Positions 44,039 through 55,575 of a stretch of 64,000 bases of DNA are shown here, piece after piece. Position numbers and translations under genes: made by a program. Under the pieces are notes generated by a model. It made no database searches. It worked only from the letters and a program-made list of their open reading frames with translations, and was not told the DNA's origin. Numbering within the stretch: the first letter of the stretch is position 1; each line of letters opens with the position of its first letter. The DNA is from Rugalucina vietnamica (lineage: Eukaryota > Mollusca > Bivalvia > Lucinida > Lucinidae), in the NCBI GenBank assembly GCA_964017185.1, contig OZ024870.1, positions 59,312,812-59,376,811 of the forward strand. The letters are read 5' to 3'.

Positions 44039-47000
44039 CTAAATAATGAAGGAATAAAATTCATTTGTGTTGCATCATTTCATGACTGAACCTATCTTTA
44101 TGCTTATGCAAAAATCTAATACACAAATCAGTGCCTTTGTTGAACATTGTTATTCTTATACAATCCATTTAGTTCCTAAAGCTTATATCGCCACTAGCTA
44201 TTTTCATCGGCTGAACAGTTCCAGGATGTGCCGGCCATCGATGGAACCCACAAAGATGGTATACTTCCTGCTGTATTCGGACATCTTAGCATCATATCAA
44301 AGAAACTTTATCCAAGCTCATGATGTCTATATTATATTAAAATGATTAATTTCAACTGCCAAGAAAGCCTTTACAAAATGTTAAAAATATCTTTGCTGCG
44401 AATCAGTATCCGATATTGATGCTGGTCACAGAAAGCAAAAGTAAATAACTTAAGAAAATTAGAGTACCATGAAGTTTAAATGTCCAACAAAATTAAAATA
44501 AAGACACTTAAACAACCTACCTCACCACATCCTGCCGGGCACACAACATTTGGTTGACATTCACTTGTATGACTGGCCAGCTGAAGACGAGAAAAACAAA
44601 ATTGACACAGGAATAATTCACAAGTTGTTTAACCAACCCAGGGGGAGAGTGGAGATAGCCATGGAAATGATTCTGTTTGCGTGTATTCAGGTTTAACATC
44701 CCACTCAACAATTATTCATATCATATTGAGACAGAGCCACTGCTTACTTTGTAATAACCAGTTCTCTGGAGAGTAAAATTGTGTCTTGCTCAAGGGCGCA
44801 ATATGGCACCCCATGTTGGGATCAAACCCAGGACCTCTCCATTTGTAGTCTGGTGCTCTAGTCTACCTACCAGCCATTGTGCTCCCCAGCCATGAAAATG
44901 AGCTTAAGTTTGACAAACCTACTACCTCCCCTGCCATGGAAATAAGCTGAGGTTTGAACAACATACTGTCTCAGCCCAAAAGTATTAAAGCTAGGTAGTG
45001 CCATGCTGAATGAAATGTCACAGCAGGATAAAATTAAAACCACCAAAAGCAGTCTGATCAGTTACCAATCTCCTAATCATAAGTAATTAATGCAATATGT
45101 TATATGCATTACATGTACAGATATCGACAGAGATGCAGCTTCACAGTAAGATGCCAGTAAATTTTTTTCTATTTTAAAAAATGTCAAAACCTCAAGTTTA
45201 CACAAAGACAAATCTAGCAGGGGTTCAGTCTTCCACTCCTCCACCCCCTAACAACTTTCATAATTATGTCTCCCCCCGACAATTTCGTGTCCGCTGTATA
45301 ACTTGAAAACCGTTAAAGATTTTTCAATGAAACTTGGTACACTTGTAGACCACGACGAGACGATGTGTCATGCACAAGAACCATAACTCTAGCTTGAGTA
45401 TTTTTAAAGTTATTTCCCTTTGATTATTTTCGATACAATTTCCTGTCCGCTTTATAACTCGAAAACCGTAAGAGTGATTTCAATGAAACTTGGTACACTT
45501 ATAAAGCACGATGAGATAATGTGTCGTAACCATAAGAAATATTTCGATACAATTTCGTGTCCGTTGTATAACTTGAAAACCGTTAAAGATTTTTCAATAA
45601 AACTTAGTACACTTATTAAGCATGATCAGACGATGTGTCATGCACAAGAACCATAACTCTGGCTTGAGTATTTTATGAGTTATTCCCCTTTGATTATTTT
45701 CCATACAATTTCCTGTCCGCTTTATAACTCGAAAACCGTAAGAGTGATTTCAATGAAACTTGGTACACTTATAAAGCACGATGAGATAATGTGTCGTGCT
45801 AAAGAACCATAACTCTTGCTTGCATATCTTTGGAGTAATTTCCCTTTGATTATTTTCCATACAATGTCGTGTCCACCCTATAACTTGAAAACCGTAAGAG
45901 AAATTTCAATGAAACTTGGTACACTTATAAAGCACGATGAGACGATGTGTCATGCACAAGAATTATAACTCTTGCTTTCATATCTTTGGAGTTATTTCCC
46001 TTTGATTATTTTTCCATACAATTTCATGTCCACTCTATAACTTGAAAACCATAAGAAATATTTCAATGAAACTTGGTACACTTATAAAGCATGATGAGAT
46101 GATGTGTCATGCTAAAGAACCATAACTCTTGCTTGCATATCTTTGGAGTTATTTCCCTTTGATTATTTTTCATACAATTTTGTGTCAGCTCTTTAACTCA
46201 AAAACCATTAGAGTTTTTTCAATGAAACATGGTACACTTATAAAGCATGATAAGACAATGTGTCATGCATAAGAATCATTACTCTTGCTTTCATATCTTT
46301 GGAGTTATTTCCCTTTGATAATTTTCCATACAATTTCGTGCCCGCTCTATAACTTGAAAACCGTAAGAGATATTTCAATGAAAAAACAGAATGACACTTA
46401 TAAAACAGAATGACAGGATATGTGATGCACAAGAACTATAACTCTTGCTTGCATATTTTGGACATGCACATAGAAAGGGGGGAGACATCAGTTTTCTGAT
46501 TTCACATAGAAAACAAATTCTAGTTTGCATATTTGTTTTTGCATTACTTACAAAAGTTATGCGCTAACATGCTCGGATGCACTGTAACTAGTTAAATTGT
46601 AAATTCCCGCTTTATATAAATAGATTTTGCTGGGATTCCAGGTTTTTGAAGGAGATGCAGAGACAAAAGAAGGAAAACTTCTCCTCAACATGCAAATAAA
46701 TTACCTGGGCCTGTGGGATATCTTTCTTTCCACATTTGGGACATGTTGCTGGTTTGTACTGACAGCTCCGAATATGATCCTGAAAAAAAAAAAAAATATG
46801 AACAAAAATAAGCTATATTTAACCTTGGAAAATTACACTGGTTACTATAAATATGTAAGCTATAAATATCCTTAATCTATTTCAGTATTATGGGCAGTTA
46901 TTTTATGGATAATAAGTTTAGATTTGATACCTTATTTTTATAGAATGTCAGCTAAGGTCCTCAACTTCTGAATTTCAATATCCTTATTAGTTGATAATAC

Positions 47001-50000
47001 AGGTGCAAGAGCCAAAAATTAGGCCAAAAAGGCTACCTTTGCAGCCTTGCCAATCTATATCTAAATTTAGCCATCAATTTGGTTTTTCTGTTCTATAAAT
47101 ATAATGTGAATAAGGAAGTGCCCACACAAAGGAACTCTCTACCACAGGAAATGGGAATGATTTGGTCATACTCAGTCAAGTCATATGCTAGCCTAACTTA
47201 TCATCAACATATCAAAAGTGAAAATAAAGTTTTTATGATTCGTAATGTTCAACATGTCCTGAACATACATTTTGCCCATTACGCCCTCAATATTTAGTGT
47301 TGTGTGAAAGGAGCAAACACATGGGTGGATCCGAACCCCCTTTATTGCCAGATTATAAATTTTTTGCCATGTCAGACCCCTTCTGGGAATTTGGACCCCC
47401 ACTGAGAAAATTTTCTGGATCCTCACATGAAACGATTTTCTCCTTACTGGCTAGTTAAAAATTATAAAAAGAAGAATATATTAAACTTTACTGCTAAGAC
47501 AAAACACTGTTCAATTAACCTTTATATAAGATATTTTTATTTACCAAATTCATAGACATAATTATGAAGGCCATTTTTTTAGACACTGGCCTTAAAGCAG
47601 AAAAATGCATTTAAAGGTATAAGATGAAATAACAAACAGAAAATAGCACCTTGAGTCAGGGTCTACACTGTTTGTCTAAAACTGACAACATTTACGTTAA
47701 AATTTATCACAAGATGTTGTTGTTTTTTATTTACATGTACTATGACATTGTATTTGTGACTTTTTTGTTGCTGTGTGTAACCACATGCATGATGCAGCTG
47801 GTATTATTTGAGCCGCGCCATGAGAAAACCAGATTTTTGCCTATGCAAAAACAAAGGCGCAGACCAGCTTCGCAGTAACTGATTAGCTGATCAGGGCCTT
47901 TCTTTTCACTACTCAGATAGTACAGTCTGTCTTTTTGTTAATTCGAAATTTCAAGATTCTAGCACTTTTCTGTGGCGGCACAGACCTGTTTCTGTCGCAC
48001 CTGGTCGGAAACCCCGAAGACTGATTTTCTCGTGTTGCGGCTTATTTTGTTGCCAGTAAACAGCCATGGCCATGTGAGGCATCACCTCAGTTTTTGTGAG
48101 ACTTCAGCCATAGGCATATTTTGTCTTTTTAACATGCTTTAGGTCACAAGGGCAACAACCATGCAAAGTCAGAAATATTGATTCAGGAATTTAAGAAAAT
48201 GATACAAATTTATGTATCTTCAGGAGAAAACAAAGTCCTAAAGACAGTGGAGTACCTTGTTGGTAAATTTTTTAGCTCACCTGAGCCGAAGGCTCACAGG
48301 TAAGCTTATAGTATACCCATGATCCGGCGTCCGTCCGTCGTCGTCGTCCAACGTCGTTCACAATTTCAAAGATCTTCTCTGAAACCGCTTGGCCGATCAA
48401 GTTGAAATTTTATGTGGAGCCTCCTTGGGTAGTGGCATTGAAATTTTGTTCGCGATATTTTGGTCACATGACCAAGATGGCTGCCACGCCCATATATAGT
48501 AAAAACCCTTCAAAAATCTTCTTCTCCAGAACCGGTGAGCCGATTTCCACGAAACTTGGTATGTAGCATCTGGGACTACACCCCATCATAATTTGCTAAA
48601 ATGATGACCCTGGGTTGACCTTGACCTATTTTATGGCAAGGTCAATTTTGGAAACACAGGCTTTTACATGGGACAAAGTGAAAACTATGGATTTTTTTTT
48701 TTTAAATTGCAGCCTGAGGCCTGAAAAGTGGTAGATGCAAACAACTAATGGAGTAGATGAAGGTATGTGATTAATTTAGGTCAAGGTCATCTCTTGACCT
48801 TGGCCAGTCTGTCGTCCATACACACTTTTCAAAGATCTTCTTCTCTGAAACTGCTTGGCCAATCAAAGTGAAATTTTATGTGGAGCATCTATGGGTAGGG
48901 GAGAAGAAAGTTTGATCCCGAAATCCAGGTCACATGACCAAGATGGCCGCCACGCCCATATATGGTAAAAACCACTCAAAAATCTTCTCCAGAGCCGACT
49001 GGCCGATTTTCATGAAACTTGGTATGTAGCATTTGGGACTCCAGCCCATCATAGTTTGTTGAAATGATGACCCTAGAATGACCTTGACCTATTTTACGAC
49101 AAGGTCAATTTTGGAAACATAGGCTTTTACATGGGAAAAGGCGAATACAATGGATATTTTGGAAACTGTTGCAGCCTGAGACCTGAAAGTTGCTAGATGC
49201 TGACAACTTATGGAGTCAATGAAGGTAAGTCATTAATGAAGGCCAAGGTCATTTCTTGACCTTGACCCAAGGTCATTTAAATATCAAAATTAAAATTATA
49301 TTTTTCTCAGAAATCACTGGGTTTGGAAACTATTGCAGCCTGAGACCTGAAACTTTGCAGATGCAGACAAGTTATGAAGTCAATAAAGGTGTGTGAGTAT
49401 TCAAGGTCTGACAATGTCATTTCATGTTGACTTAATACTCCAAGATCAGGCTTCAGGTGAGCGTTCTCAGGACCAATGGTCCTCTGGTTTTTATTGTTTA
49501 CAGAAAATGCTAATAGCCAATTTGCCATTGACAAGAGTTTAATGACTGAGTTACAAATCTGTATTCTAAAGAATGCAATGGTCATTTGTAACCACAGCCC
49601 ACCAGACCTGAGAATAGCAGGGCCTTTGATTCTCCATCCAGTAAAACCACTGCTAAAAGCTACTGTTGGGCCATTCGTTTGGTAAAACCCTACAAATTTC
49701 CCCTTCATTGCACTGCTAATTTTGCATGTGTAGGGTAAGTTCCTCCACACTACAGGGACAAAGTGAAGGTAAAGTCCAGGCTCATTTCCACTGCATTTCC
49801 CCACCCTCCCTCAGGCCTGTTGGTGTTGTGGTTACAAATGACTTGTGCATAATAAATTCATAATATTTGTAATGCGAAATATTTGAGTCTTACCTCGTAT
49901 CCTCTGAATTTCCCTTGCCAGCCACACTGTGGATTAATACACTGGACGCTCAACGATGACATCTCACGCTTCACGGCATTGTCAGGAAACATCTAAATCA

Positions 50001-53000
50001 TAAACATTTTAAAAGTAATATACATGTATTTGGGTCAAACTGTGCGAAAGAATTCGCTGTTAAGAAAGCTTTCCTTTGATTATAGATTAACCCATATATG
50101 ACGAATGGACTTTCCCATTGTTATCATTTGGAAGAGTCCACTTTCATTTTGATGGACATCAGAAGTTATTTTGAATTTTTATTCCATTTTTCAATGAATT
50201 TTCTCTAAGCAAACGGAATAGCTCCAGATGGGATGCCGTGTTCTGCGGTGTCACATCTGGGGCTATTCTGTTTGCCTATGTCCCATAAAAGGGACGCCAA
50301 GCGTAAATGAGTTAAAATTATTTCCGTCTGTTTTATTGCCTTACGTCCACTTTGAATGGCAGAGATTGCATCAAGGGCCCAGTAATCCTAACCACACTGC
50401 ACCTAGGCAATACTCAAAGGCAGAACAAATTTCCAGCAGGCATATTGCAGGCTGTGATATAATGTGATATGATTCTTCCCATACTTCAGAGTTACACAAA
50501 TACAATGTCCTAAGCAATTAAAATCATCAACTAAATGCAGTTCTCATAATGTACCAAAAATTAATACAAAATCAAATCAAAATGGAAATAACATCCATAC
50601 CTATCAAATTCAACAAGCTTATCTAGTTTGCCGCTTATAGTATAAATCATGTTTTTCCTCCGACTTTGCAATTCACAAATGATTCATGGTTTCTGAGTGC
50701 TGAGTTTTTATAGGTGACAGAAATAGAAGAAAAAAAAACTTCTGCAGAAATCAGTCAAAGAGGGTAACGACTAAACCGTTCATGGCATAAACAAGACGAG
50801 ATAATGCTTAAGTAAGAACAATAGAGTTACAAAAGCTTGTGGTTTTGGATTTATATCAAACATTATGAGTGGTTGTCTTAACAATGAAAATGTCAATGAA
50901 AATTCAACTTTACTGAACCCAAGGAAGGTTAAAAGACAAGCCACCTCATAGGTAAAATAATATGTGCTCTAAGAGTCTTAGTATGCAGCATGATCAGCCT
51001 GCACAGTGCAGTCTGGTCAGTCCTTCATCTAAACCAAATTAGATCCTATACAATCATGTAGCTATTTTAAAATAGCTAGCCTCTGAAGTATAGAGCAGGC
51101 TGATGTGCATCATAGCTCCTTGAAAACCACAAAAGGACAGATTTTCAGCAGACTAAATGCAAATACAAAAAAAATCGCTTAAATTTTTATTTCTTCAATT
51201 TTATTTCAATTCCTTCAAAACTCTTTTTTTTTCTTTCTTACTTATACAGTTCAAACTCATTATAGCACGCCTCCTTACAATGCAGGTTTTAATATTACAT
51301 GACCAAGTCATGGTTCCCAAGATGATTATTTTGCTGTATAGTAAAGTAAGAATAGAGGGACCAGGAATCGATGCAATTAAATTTAAAGTCCCAATGTATG
51401 TTATACCATGGTCTGTTATATTGACCCCAAAGATAGCATTATAACATGTTTAATGATGTTGACATTTTCCAACACACATTCAAAGAGCCCAAGATATCAT
51501 TTTCAATAATTTTGGTCACCAGCTTAAACTTCTCTGAAATCATAACCACAAAACATACTTCCCTTTCATGTACCTAAAAAGAATACCACTTCAATCAATT
51601 TCAATTGTTTTAAAAGATCTTTGACAGAAACATCCATTATAATGATTATATTACTAAAAGATTTCAAATTGAATTAAGTTATAAGGTTTTCAACTCACAT
51701 TTATCAAGGCTCTGAACATTTTTAAAATTCTTTAAATGTTCATGAACATGATTTCCAATTGCTTTGCATTTCAAAAATGACTAGATTTTTCTGCATTCTG
51801 TTTTTATAGGTGATCAGAATGTGATAGAAAATGAAAATATTTCTTAATTTGGATGGAGTTCAAAAGTAAACATTCATGGACTAGGCCAAAATATTTCACA
51901 GGCATAAGGTTTGATTTATGGTAAGATAAAACTTTTAAGAAATGAGTATTGAACATAGATATTTGAAAATAATTACACCAAGAGGCTCTTAAATTACATG
52001 GATGACAATTTGGACTTATGTCAGAATACCGGTAAGAGATAAGCTGTTGTTTTGTCTAGCTTCAAAGTCAATGAAAATTACATCTTTTTGAAAAGAGAAA
52101 GGTTAAAACAAAATATGTCTGGCAGAAATAAAATAAAAAGAATTTCTAGAATGTCTCCAATGTGAAAAGAATCTCAATATAATCTGCTATTAAGCAATGA
52201 CTTGTCAGTTTTTAAAACAATAAGGCGACAAAATGTTATTACTTACTTCCAATCTAATGTGAATAAATTTTAAGGTTATTCTGTTAAATACCTTAACCTT
52301 AGTGTTTATTTGACTATAATTGATAGTAATAATACTCCTATTTGAGCCGCATCGTGCATCTTCGGGGTTTCTGACCAGGTCTGACACTAATCGGCCTGTG
52401 CAGTCAAAGAAGCGGATTAGAGGCTTGAAAAGAAGATGAATTGTACTATCCAAGTAGCGACACAGCTGATCTGCAGCTTTGTTTTCGCATAGGCAAAAAT
52501 CCGGGTTTCTCGTGATGCGGCTCATTTAAGTAAGTACTGAACGATAAATTGCGCTGGGAGTAGGATGTGCACTACAAGCCTGACATGAATCTACAATATT
52601 TTTACATTCATGTGCATGTACTCTCAGCGTGGTTCACTTTACTCCGCAACTCCTGCAGTTTGGTTGAATTCTGTTGGCTGATTTTATGCTTTACATCCCA
52701 TTTCACAGAGCCTTTGGAGACATAGTTGTATCCTAATGACCAGAGAAGCTCAGGATTTATCAACAACCCCTGGTTTTCAAGGTGAGTAGCTTATCCACTA
52801 TTCCGTATCATTATGAAAACACGCCCATGTAACATACAGATTTTTGTAAGTTGTAAAAATTGAAAATTTCCAGTAAAAAAAATGATATTTTTCTTATTTT
52901 TGTTCAAAACATAGATTGTGGGTACACATTTGAACTGCCTCACCAAGGGGGTTCTAATGAGTACCCACAATATATGTTTTGGAGCAAAACTAAGAAAAAT

Positions 53001-53829
53001 AGGTATAACCCTGCATACATCAATTTTACTATAAATGTACAGTTTATGGGGGTATACATTACACGGACATGTTTTCCTGTTAAAAACAACAAAACACCCA
53101 TCAACCTTTCTTCGAGAGCCTAGGTGCTAAATAGTAGGTAAAATCCTTGGTACTTACTTGATTTTCATTGAGTAAACTATAGTCATCAGTGACACCCTCA
53201 TCCATACATTGCTTACAGCGAGTTTCACTACCTTTCCTGAAACAGAAATAACATCTATTTGACAATATACATCTACAATTTGGATGATTACGCTGTTAAT
53301 TTGGATATCAGAGAAACTAGGGATATCCATGAAACCAGTTTAGTTAGATGGGAGCATACATGTTGTGTTTCTCCAAATTACTTGCTTTGGTTTTTATTTG
53401 GGTTTCAATACCTAGTTGCTGCATTCAGAAAACAAAAAGTTTGGTCAGAGATGCTGAGTGGCCTGTGAGAAAAGGCAACCGATCCAGATTCTTGTTTATT
53501 GCATTTGATGAATTTAATCTATTTCGGTTAGGTGTTTGTTCCTTTGAGCGGGTTGGTTGTCTTCATGGAACAAAAAGTTCTAGGACTAGGTCTACATGTA
53601 CTGGAACAAGGCTTGTTTTAAAGAATCAAATATAAACTTACGCAACGCCTTCAATGCAAGCTCGACAGAACCTGTGTCCACAGAATGACTGTACAGGATC
53701 CTTCAGTATTTTCCCACAAAAGTTACAAATAAATTTATCATCAACATTTTGGCCCAGAATTTCACGAGGAAAACCTCCCGTGAAAGCAGCATTTAGCTCC
53801 CCTTTCACTCTATTATCACCCGTTGCCAT
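43049..53829 (-). CDS. TRAF2: TRAF2-like signalling adaptor and E3 ligase, six coding exons
   Basis: Exons at 53829-53642, 53236-53158, 49992-49894, 46779-46705, 44580-44521 and 44038-43049 join without phase error into 497 codons (496 residues), similar to vertebrate TRAF2 in length. Order: short N-terminus; C3HC4 RING (about 35-75; CNFC, FCGHRFCRAC, RCKQC); FPDNAVKRE linker; three TRAF-type zinc fingers (about 105-190); coiled coil (about 195-330); MATH/TRAF-C domain (about 335-485; YDGVLVWKI, MNIASGCPLF). TRAF proteins are cytoplasmic trimeric adaptors that bind TNF-receptor-family tails and relay ubiquitin-dependent NF-kB/JNK signalling. Vertebrate TRAF2 has about five zinc fingers; only three are seen, and all joins around them are phase 0. 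The paralogue call (2 rather than 3 or 5) rests on MATH-domain wording and is less certain than the family. Confidence 0.92.
44521..44580 (-). CDS. TRAF2: TRAF2-like exon 5 (fingers 2-3)
   Basis: Acceptor CGTCTTCAG, donor GAG|GTAGGT; phase 0-0, 20 codons. Encodes LASHTSECQPNVVCPAGCGE, closing finger 2 (H, C) and opening finger 3 (CPAGC). Confidence 0.9.
44720..44890 (-). mobile_element. tRNA-derived SINE (second family), reverse
   Basis: GGGATCAAACCCAGGACCTC is the reverse of the B-box region; GACAGAGCCACTGCTTACTT and CAGCCATTGTGCTCCC are the tail and head ends. In the last-but-one intron of the TRAF-like gene. Confidence 0.65.
45266..46488. mobile_element. TIR element ATGTCTCCCCCC with ~156-bp tandem repeats
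   Basis: ATGTCTCCCCCC at left and GGGGGGAGACAT at right are inverted. Between them are about seven units of about 156 bp (one short, 114 bp), each with ACTTGAAAACCGT, TTTCAATGAAACTTGGTACA and TATTTCCCTTTGATTATTTT. No coding capacity. In intron 4 of the TRAF-like gene. Confidence 0.75.
46705..46779 (-). CDS. TRAF2: TRAF2-like exon 4 (fingers 1-2)
   Basis: Acceptor TTTTTTTCAG, donor CAG|GTAATT; phase 0-0, 25 codons. Encodes DHIRSCQYKPATCPKCGKKD, IPQAQ, completing finger 1 (H, C) and opening finger 2 (CPKC). Confidence 0.9.
47809..48044. mobile_element. MITE, TGAGCCGC family, diverged
   Basis: TGAGCCGCGCCATGAGAAAA at left, degraded TTTTCTCGTGTTGCGGCTTA at right. In intron 3 of the TRAF-like gene. 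Confidence 0.75.
48273..49486. mobile_element. HINE/pearl-like element, AGCTCACCTGAG family
   Basis: TAGCTCACCTGAGCCGAAGG start, CAGGTGAGCG, stem-loop AGGACCAATGGTCCT and CTGG end; same body units as the copies at 18.9-24.6 kb. In intron 3 of the TRAF-like gene. Confidence 0.65.
49581..49842. mobile_element. TIR MITE, GTCATTTGTAACCAC family
   Basis: GTCATTTGTAACCACAGCCC at left and TTGTGGTTACAAATGAC at right are inverted, with CAGACCTGAG/CTCAGGCCTG further in. It ends about 50 bp before the exon 3 donor side of the TRAF-like gene. Confidence 0.75.
49894..49992 (-). CDS. TRAF2: TRAF2-like exon 3 (zinc finger 1)
   Basis: Acceptor GATTTAG, donor GAG|GTAAGA; phase 0-0, 33 codons. Encodes MFPDNAVKREMSSLSVQCIN, PQCGWQGKFRGYE: the TRAF linker and the first half of finger 1. 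Confidence 0.9.
50087..50315. mobile_element. TTAA-flanked MITE (piggyBac-like?)
   Basis: TTAACCCATATATGACG at left, GGGACGCCAAGCGTAAATGAGTTAA-type end at right, TTAA at both edges. Internal foldback AGCAAACGGAATAGCTCCAG / CTGGGGCTATTCTGTTTGC. A relative in opposite orientation lies at 63445-63667. Confidence 0.55.
50316..52342. other. Intron 2 of the TRAF-like gene, mostly unrecognised
   Basis: AT-rich. Contains one diverged copy of the CCTCNTTATAA family (about 51250-51450); otherwise nothing recognised. Confidence 0.45.
52343..52524. mobile_element. MITE, TGAGCCGC family, internally deleted
   Basis: TGAGCCGCATCGTGC at left and TTTCTCGTGATGCGGCTCA at right; the central palindrome is reduced to CACAGCTGATCTGC. 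Confidence 0.75.
52828..53085. mobile_element. Palindromic MITE, GTGGGTACAC family
   Basis: GATTGTGGGTACACATTTGA and GTTCTAATGAGTACCCACAA surround CTCACCAAGG. Ends CACGGACATGTTTTCCTG. In intron 2 of the TRAF-like gene. Confidence 0.65.
53158..53236 (-). CDS. TRAF2: TRAF2-like exon 2 (RING end)
   Basis: Acceptor CTGTTTCAG, donor CAA|GTAAGT; phase 2 in, 0 out. Encodes KGSETRCKQCMDEGVTDDYS, LLNENQ, supplying the last RING cysteine pair. Confidence 0.9.
53642..53829 (-). CDS. TRAF2: TRAF2-like exon 1 (start and RING)
   Basis: ATG at 53829 is the first in-frame ATG; the codon before it is GTG. Encodes MATGDNRVKGELNAAFTGGF then CNFCGKILKDPVQSFCGHRF, CRACIEGVA. Donor GTTGC|GTAAGT, phase 2. A strong acceptor (pyrimidine tract then CAG) just upstream puts the exon boundary at 53881, leaving 52 nt of 5' UTR in this exon. 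Confidence 0.9.
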
Positions 53830-53881
53830 CACAGTTTATAGATACTATATACAAAACATAGGGTTTTTACACTTCAAAATG

Positions 53882-55202
53882 CTGAAAAAAGAAAGAAAGG
53901 AAATTAAAACATTTTATATAGTTGCACAGCAGGTATTTGGCATTCAATGCAATGATATAACAGTTGATGACACCATATGAATCTCAGCTGATCTTGACAG
54001 AACTGTTCTCAGAGGAGAAGAAGTCCTTTAACATGTTTAGGCCAAAAATAATTTTTTTTTTAATTTGCCCTCTCCACTCACCAAAAATGGGGCCTACTCA
54101 AAAAATTTTATTGCCCTTTCACCAGATTTTTTTTTAAATGTTTGTCAGAAGATTAATTGTTTTCCCTAGAAAGTAATGCGTTTTCATTTAAACCATGACC
54201 CTCCTCACCAATTGGATATCTTGTTCTTATGTTCAAGCACTACAAAACATAAAAAGCAACTGTAATTGTGAGTAGCTTTGACAAAATTGTAGCTAATTCC
54301 TTTGACCAAAAATAACGAGTAATACAGTAGTTCATAAAAAAAAAAAAAAAAAAAATTTAGACAGGGTAGGGAGAGGGCAAACAGAAATAATTTTAAATGT
54401 GGCCTTAAGAAACCATACCTTGTCTGTAAAATGGTACATACCCAGGGCTTTATCTGACATTTTGGGGAAATTGGTACCAATGATTGAACTACTTGGGGAA
54501 AAAGTAGCACAATTTGAGGAAGAGCATGATTTTGAAAAAGGATTTTTCTGCCAATTGGATGCTTTGCCTTTGTGAAATCAGCAACCCTGAAGCAAGTTTG
54601 TGCAACCACCAGTGCGTTGTATAAATGCTTCAAAAAATGCTCCCAGTGCGTTGTAATGTGACGGGATAGCCTCCCTTGGAAAAATACGTTGGTGCAACGT
54701 ATTAGCGGCATATTGAGTGCTTGTAATATGCAAATTTCAAACTCGAGACTTTGTGAATTGAGTAAGTGTTGGGTATATAGCGCAGTAAACCACCCTTGGT
54801 GGATGAGCATGCTTTTCCACCGACGGGGTTTGCTGTGGCTCGGCTCGGCCTTTCGTTACAGTAATATAAAATCCTCAATAAAACATTTGCTTCGTTACCA
54901 AGAAAAAATTGGCGATCGGAAATCGTGTTTCTTGAATGTTTATTCATAAATATATGATGATATAACAGAAACAATGCTCAGGCATGCATTTTCCTCTCAA
55001 TTTTGGCATGAAAACACATGTCACCGGTCATGCTGGTAGAACTGTATCGGATTTGGCTTCTAATCCATGAATTATATCGCATACTGCATAAAATCATAAA
55101 CTGCAATGCTTCTGCCCTTCTCTGCGCTAGGCGACATGATAAATAAAATACACACAAGTTTATAAGGGAATGGTAATGAAAAGGGGTATACAATTCATTT
55201 AC
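53882..55202. other. Probable 5'-UTR intron of the TRAF-like gene
   Basis: Lies between the acceptor at 53882 and a candidate donor at 55202. A 201-codon open frame here (54205-54810, minus) spans a long poly-A/T run and shows no domain; not called. Confidence 0.35.
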
Positions 55203-55250
55203 CTTTTCCGCCATTTTAATCTTACTCCGGTGCGTAATTTAGACTGCACC
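55203..55250 (-). other. Candidate 5' exon of the TRAF-like gene
   Basis: On the minus strand the sequence reads GGAGTAAGATTAAAATGGCG then GAAAAG|GTAAAT, a good donor context. Joined to the acceptor at 53881 the ATG would open a short upstream frame (MAEKHFEV, stop) before the real start codon. The 5' boundary is not determined. Confidence 0.3.
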
Positions 55251-55321
55251 AGTTCGTTGCAACCAACTCCAGTACTTTTACATTAACCAGTGTGTTAACC
55301 TCCAAGGAGGAAAATAATTCG

Positions 55322-55575
55322 TGGCGGCCCCCGTGGCCAAGTGGTTAAGGTCGCTGACTTCAGTGCTCTTGATCATTCGATCATCTCACCGATGTGGGTT
55401 CGCGCCTCGCACGGGGCACGAATTCATATGTGAGACAAGCCATGTTCTGCTTGCGGGTGTGTCAGGTGGTTTCTCCCAGGGTACTCCGGTTTTCGCCCCA
55501 CCTACCGATTGATTTGTCTCGATATGAGTGAAAAAGCTTGAAAGGGACGTAAAACTGAATCAAAAAAAAAAATAA
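55322..55575 (+). mobile_element. tRNA-derived SINE (Ser/Leu-type head), full length
   Basis: Near-identical to 18616-18860: TGGCCAAGTGGTTAAGG A-box, GGGTTCGCGCC B-box, CTTGAAAGGGACGTAAAACT and an A-rich tail. Close similarity suggests recent activity. Confidence 0.8.

Noticed and set aside
49307-49804. 165-codon minus-strand open frame
   Set aside because: It crosses the end of a tandem-repeat element and a separate TIR MITE, so the frame is accidental.
54205-54810. 201-codon minus-strand open frame
   Set aside because: It runs through a long A/T homopolymer giving poly-Phe, has no domain or splice support, and lies in the likely 5'-UTR intron of the TRAF gene.
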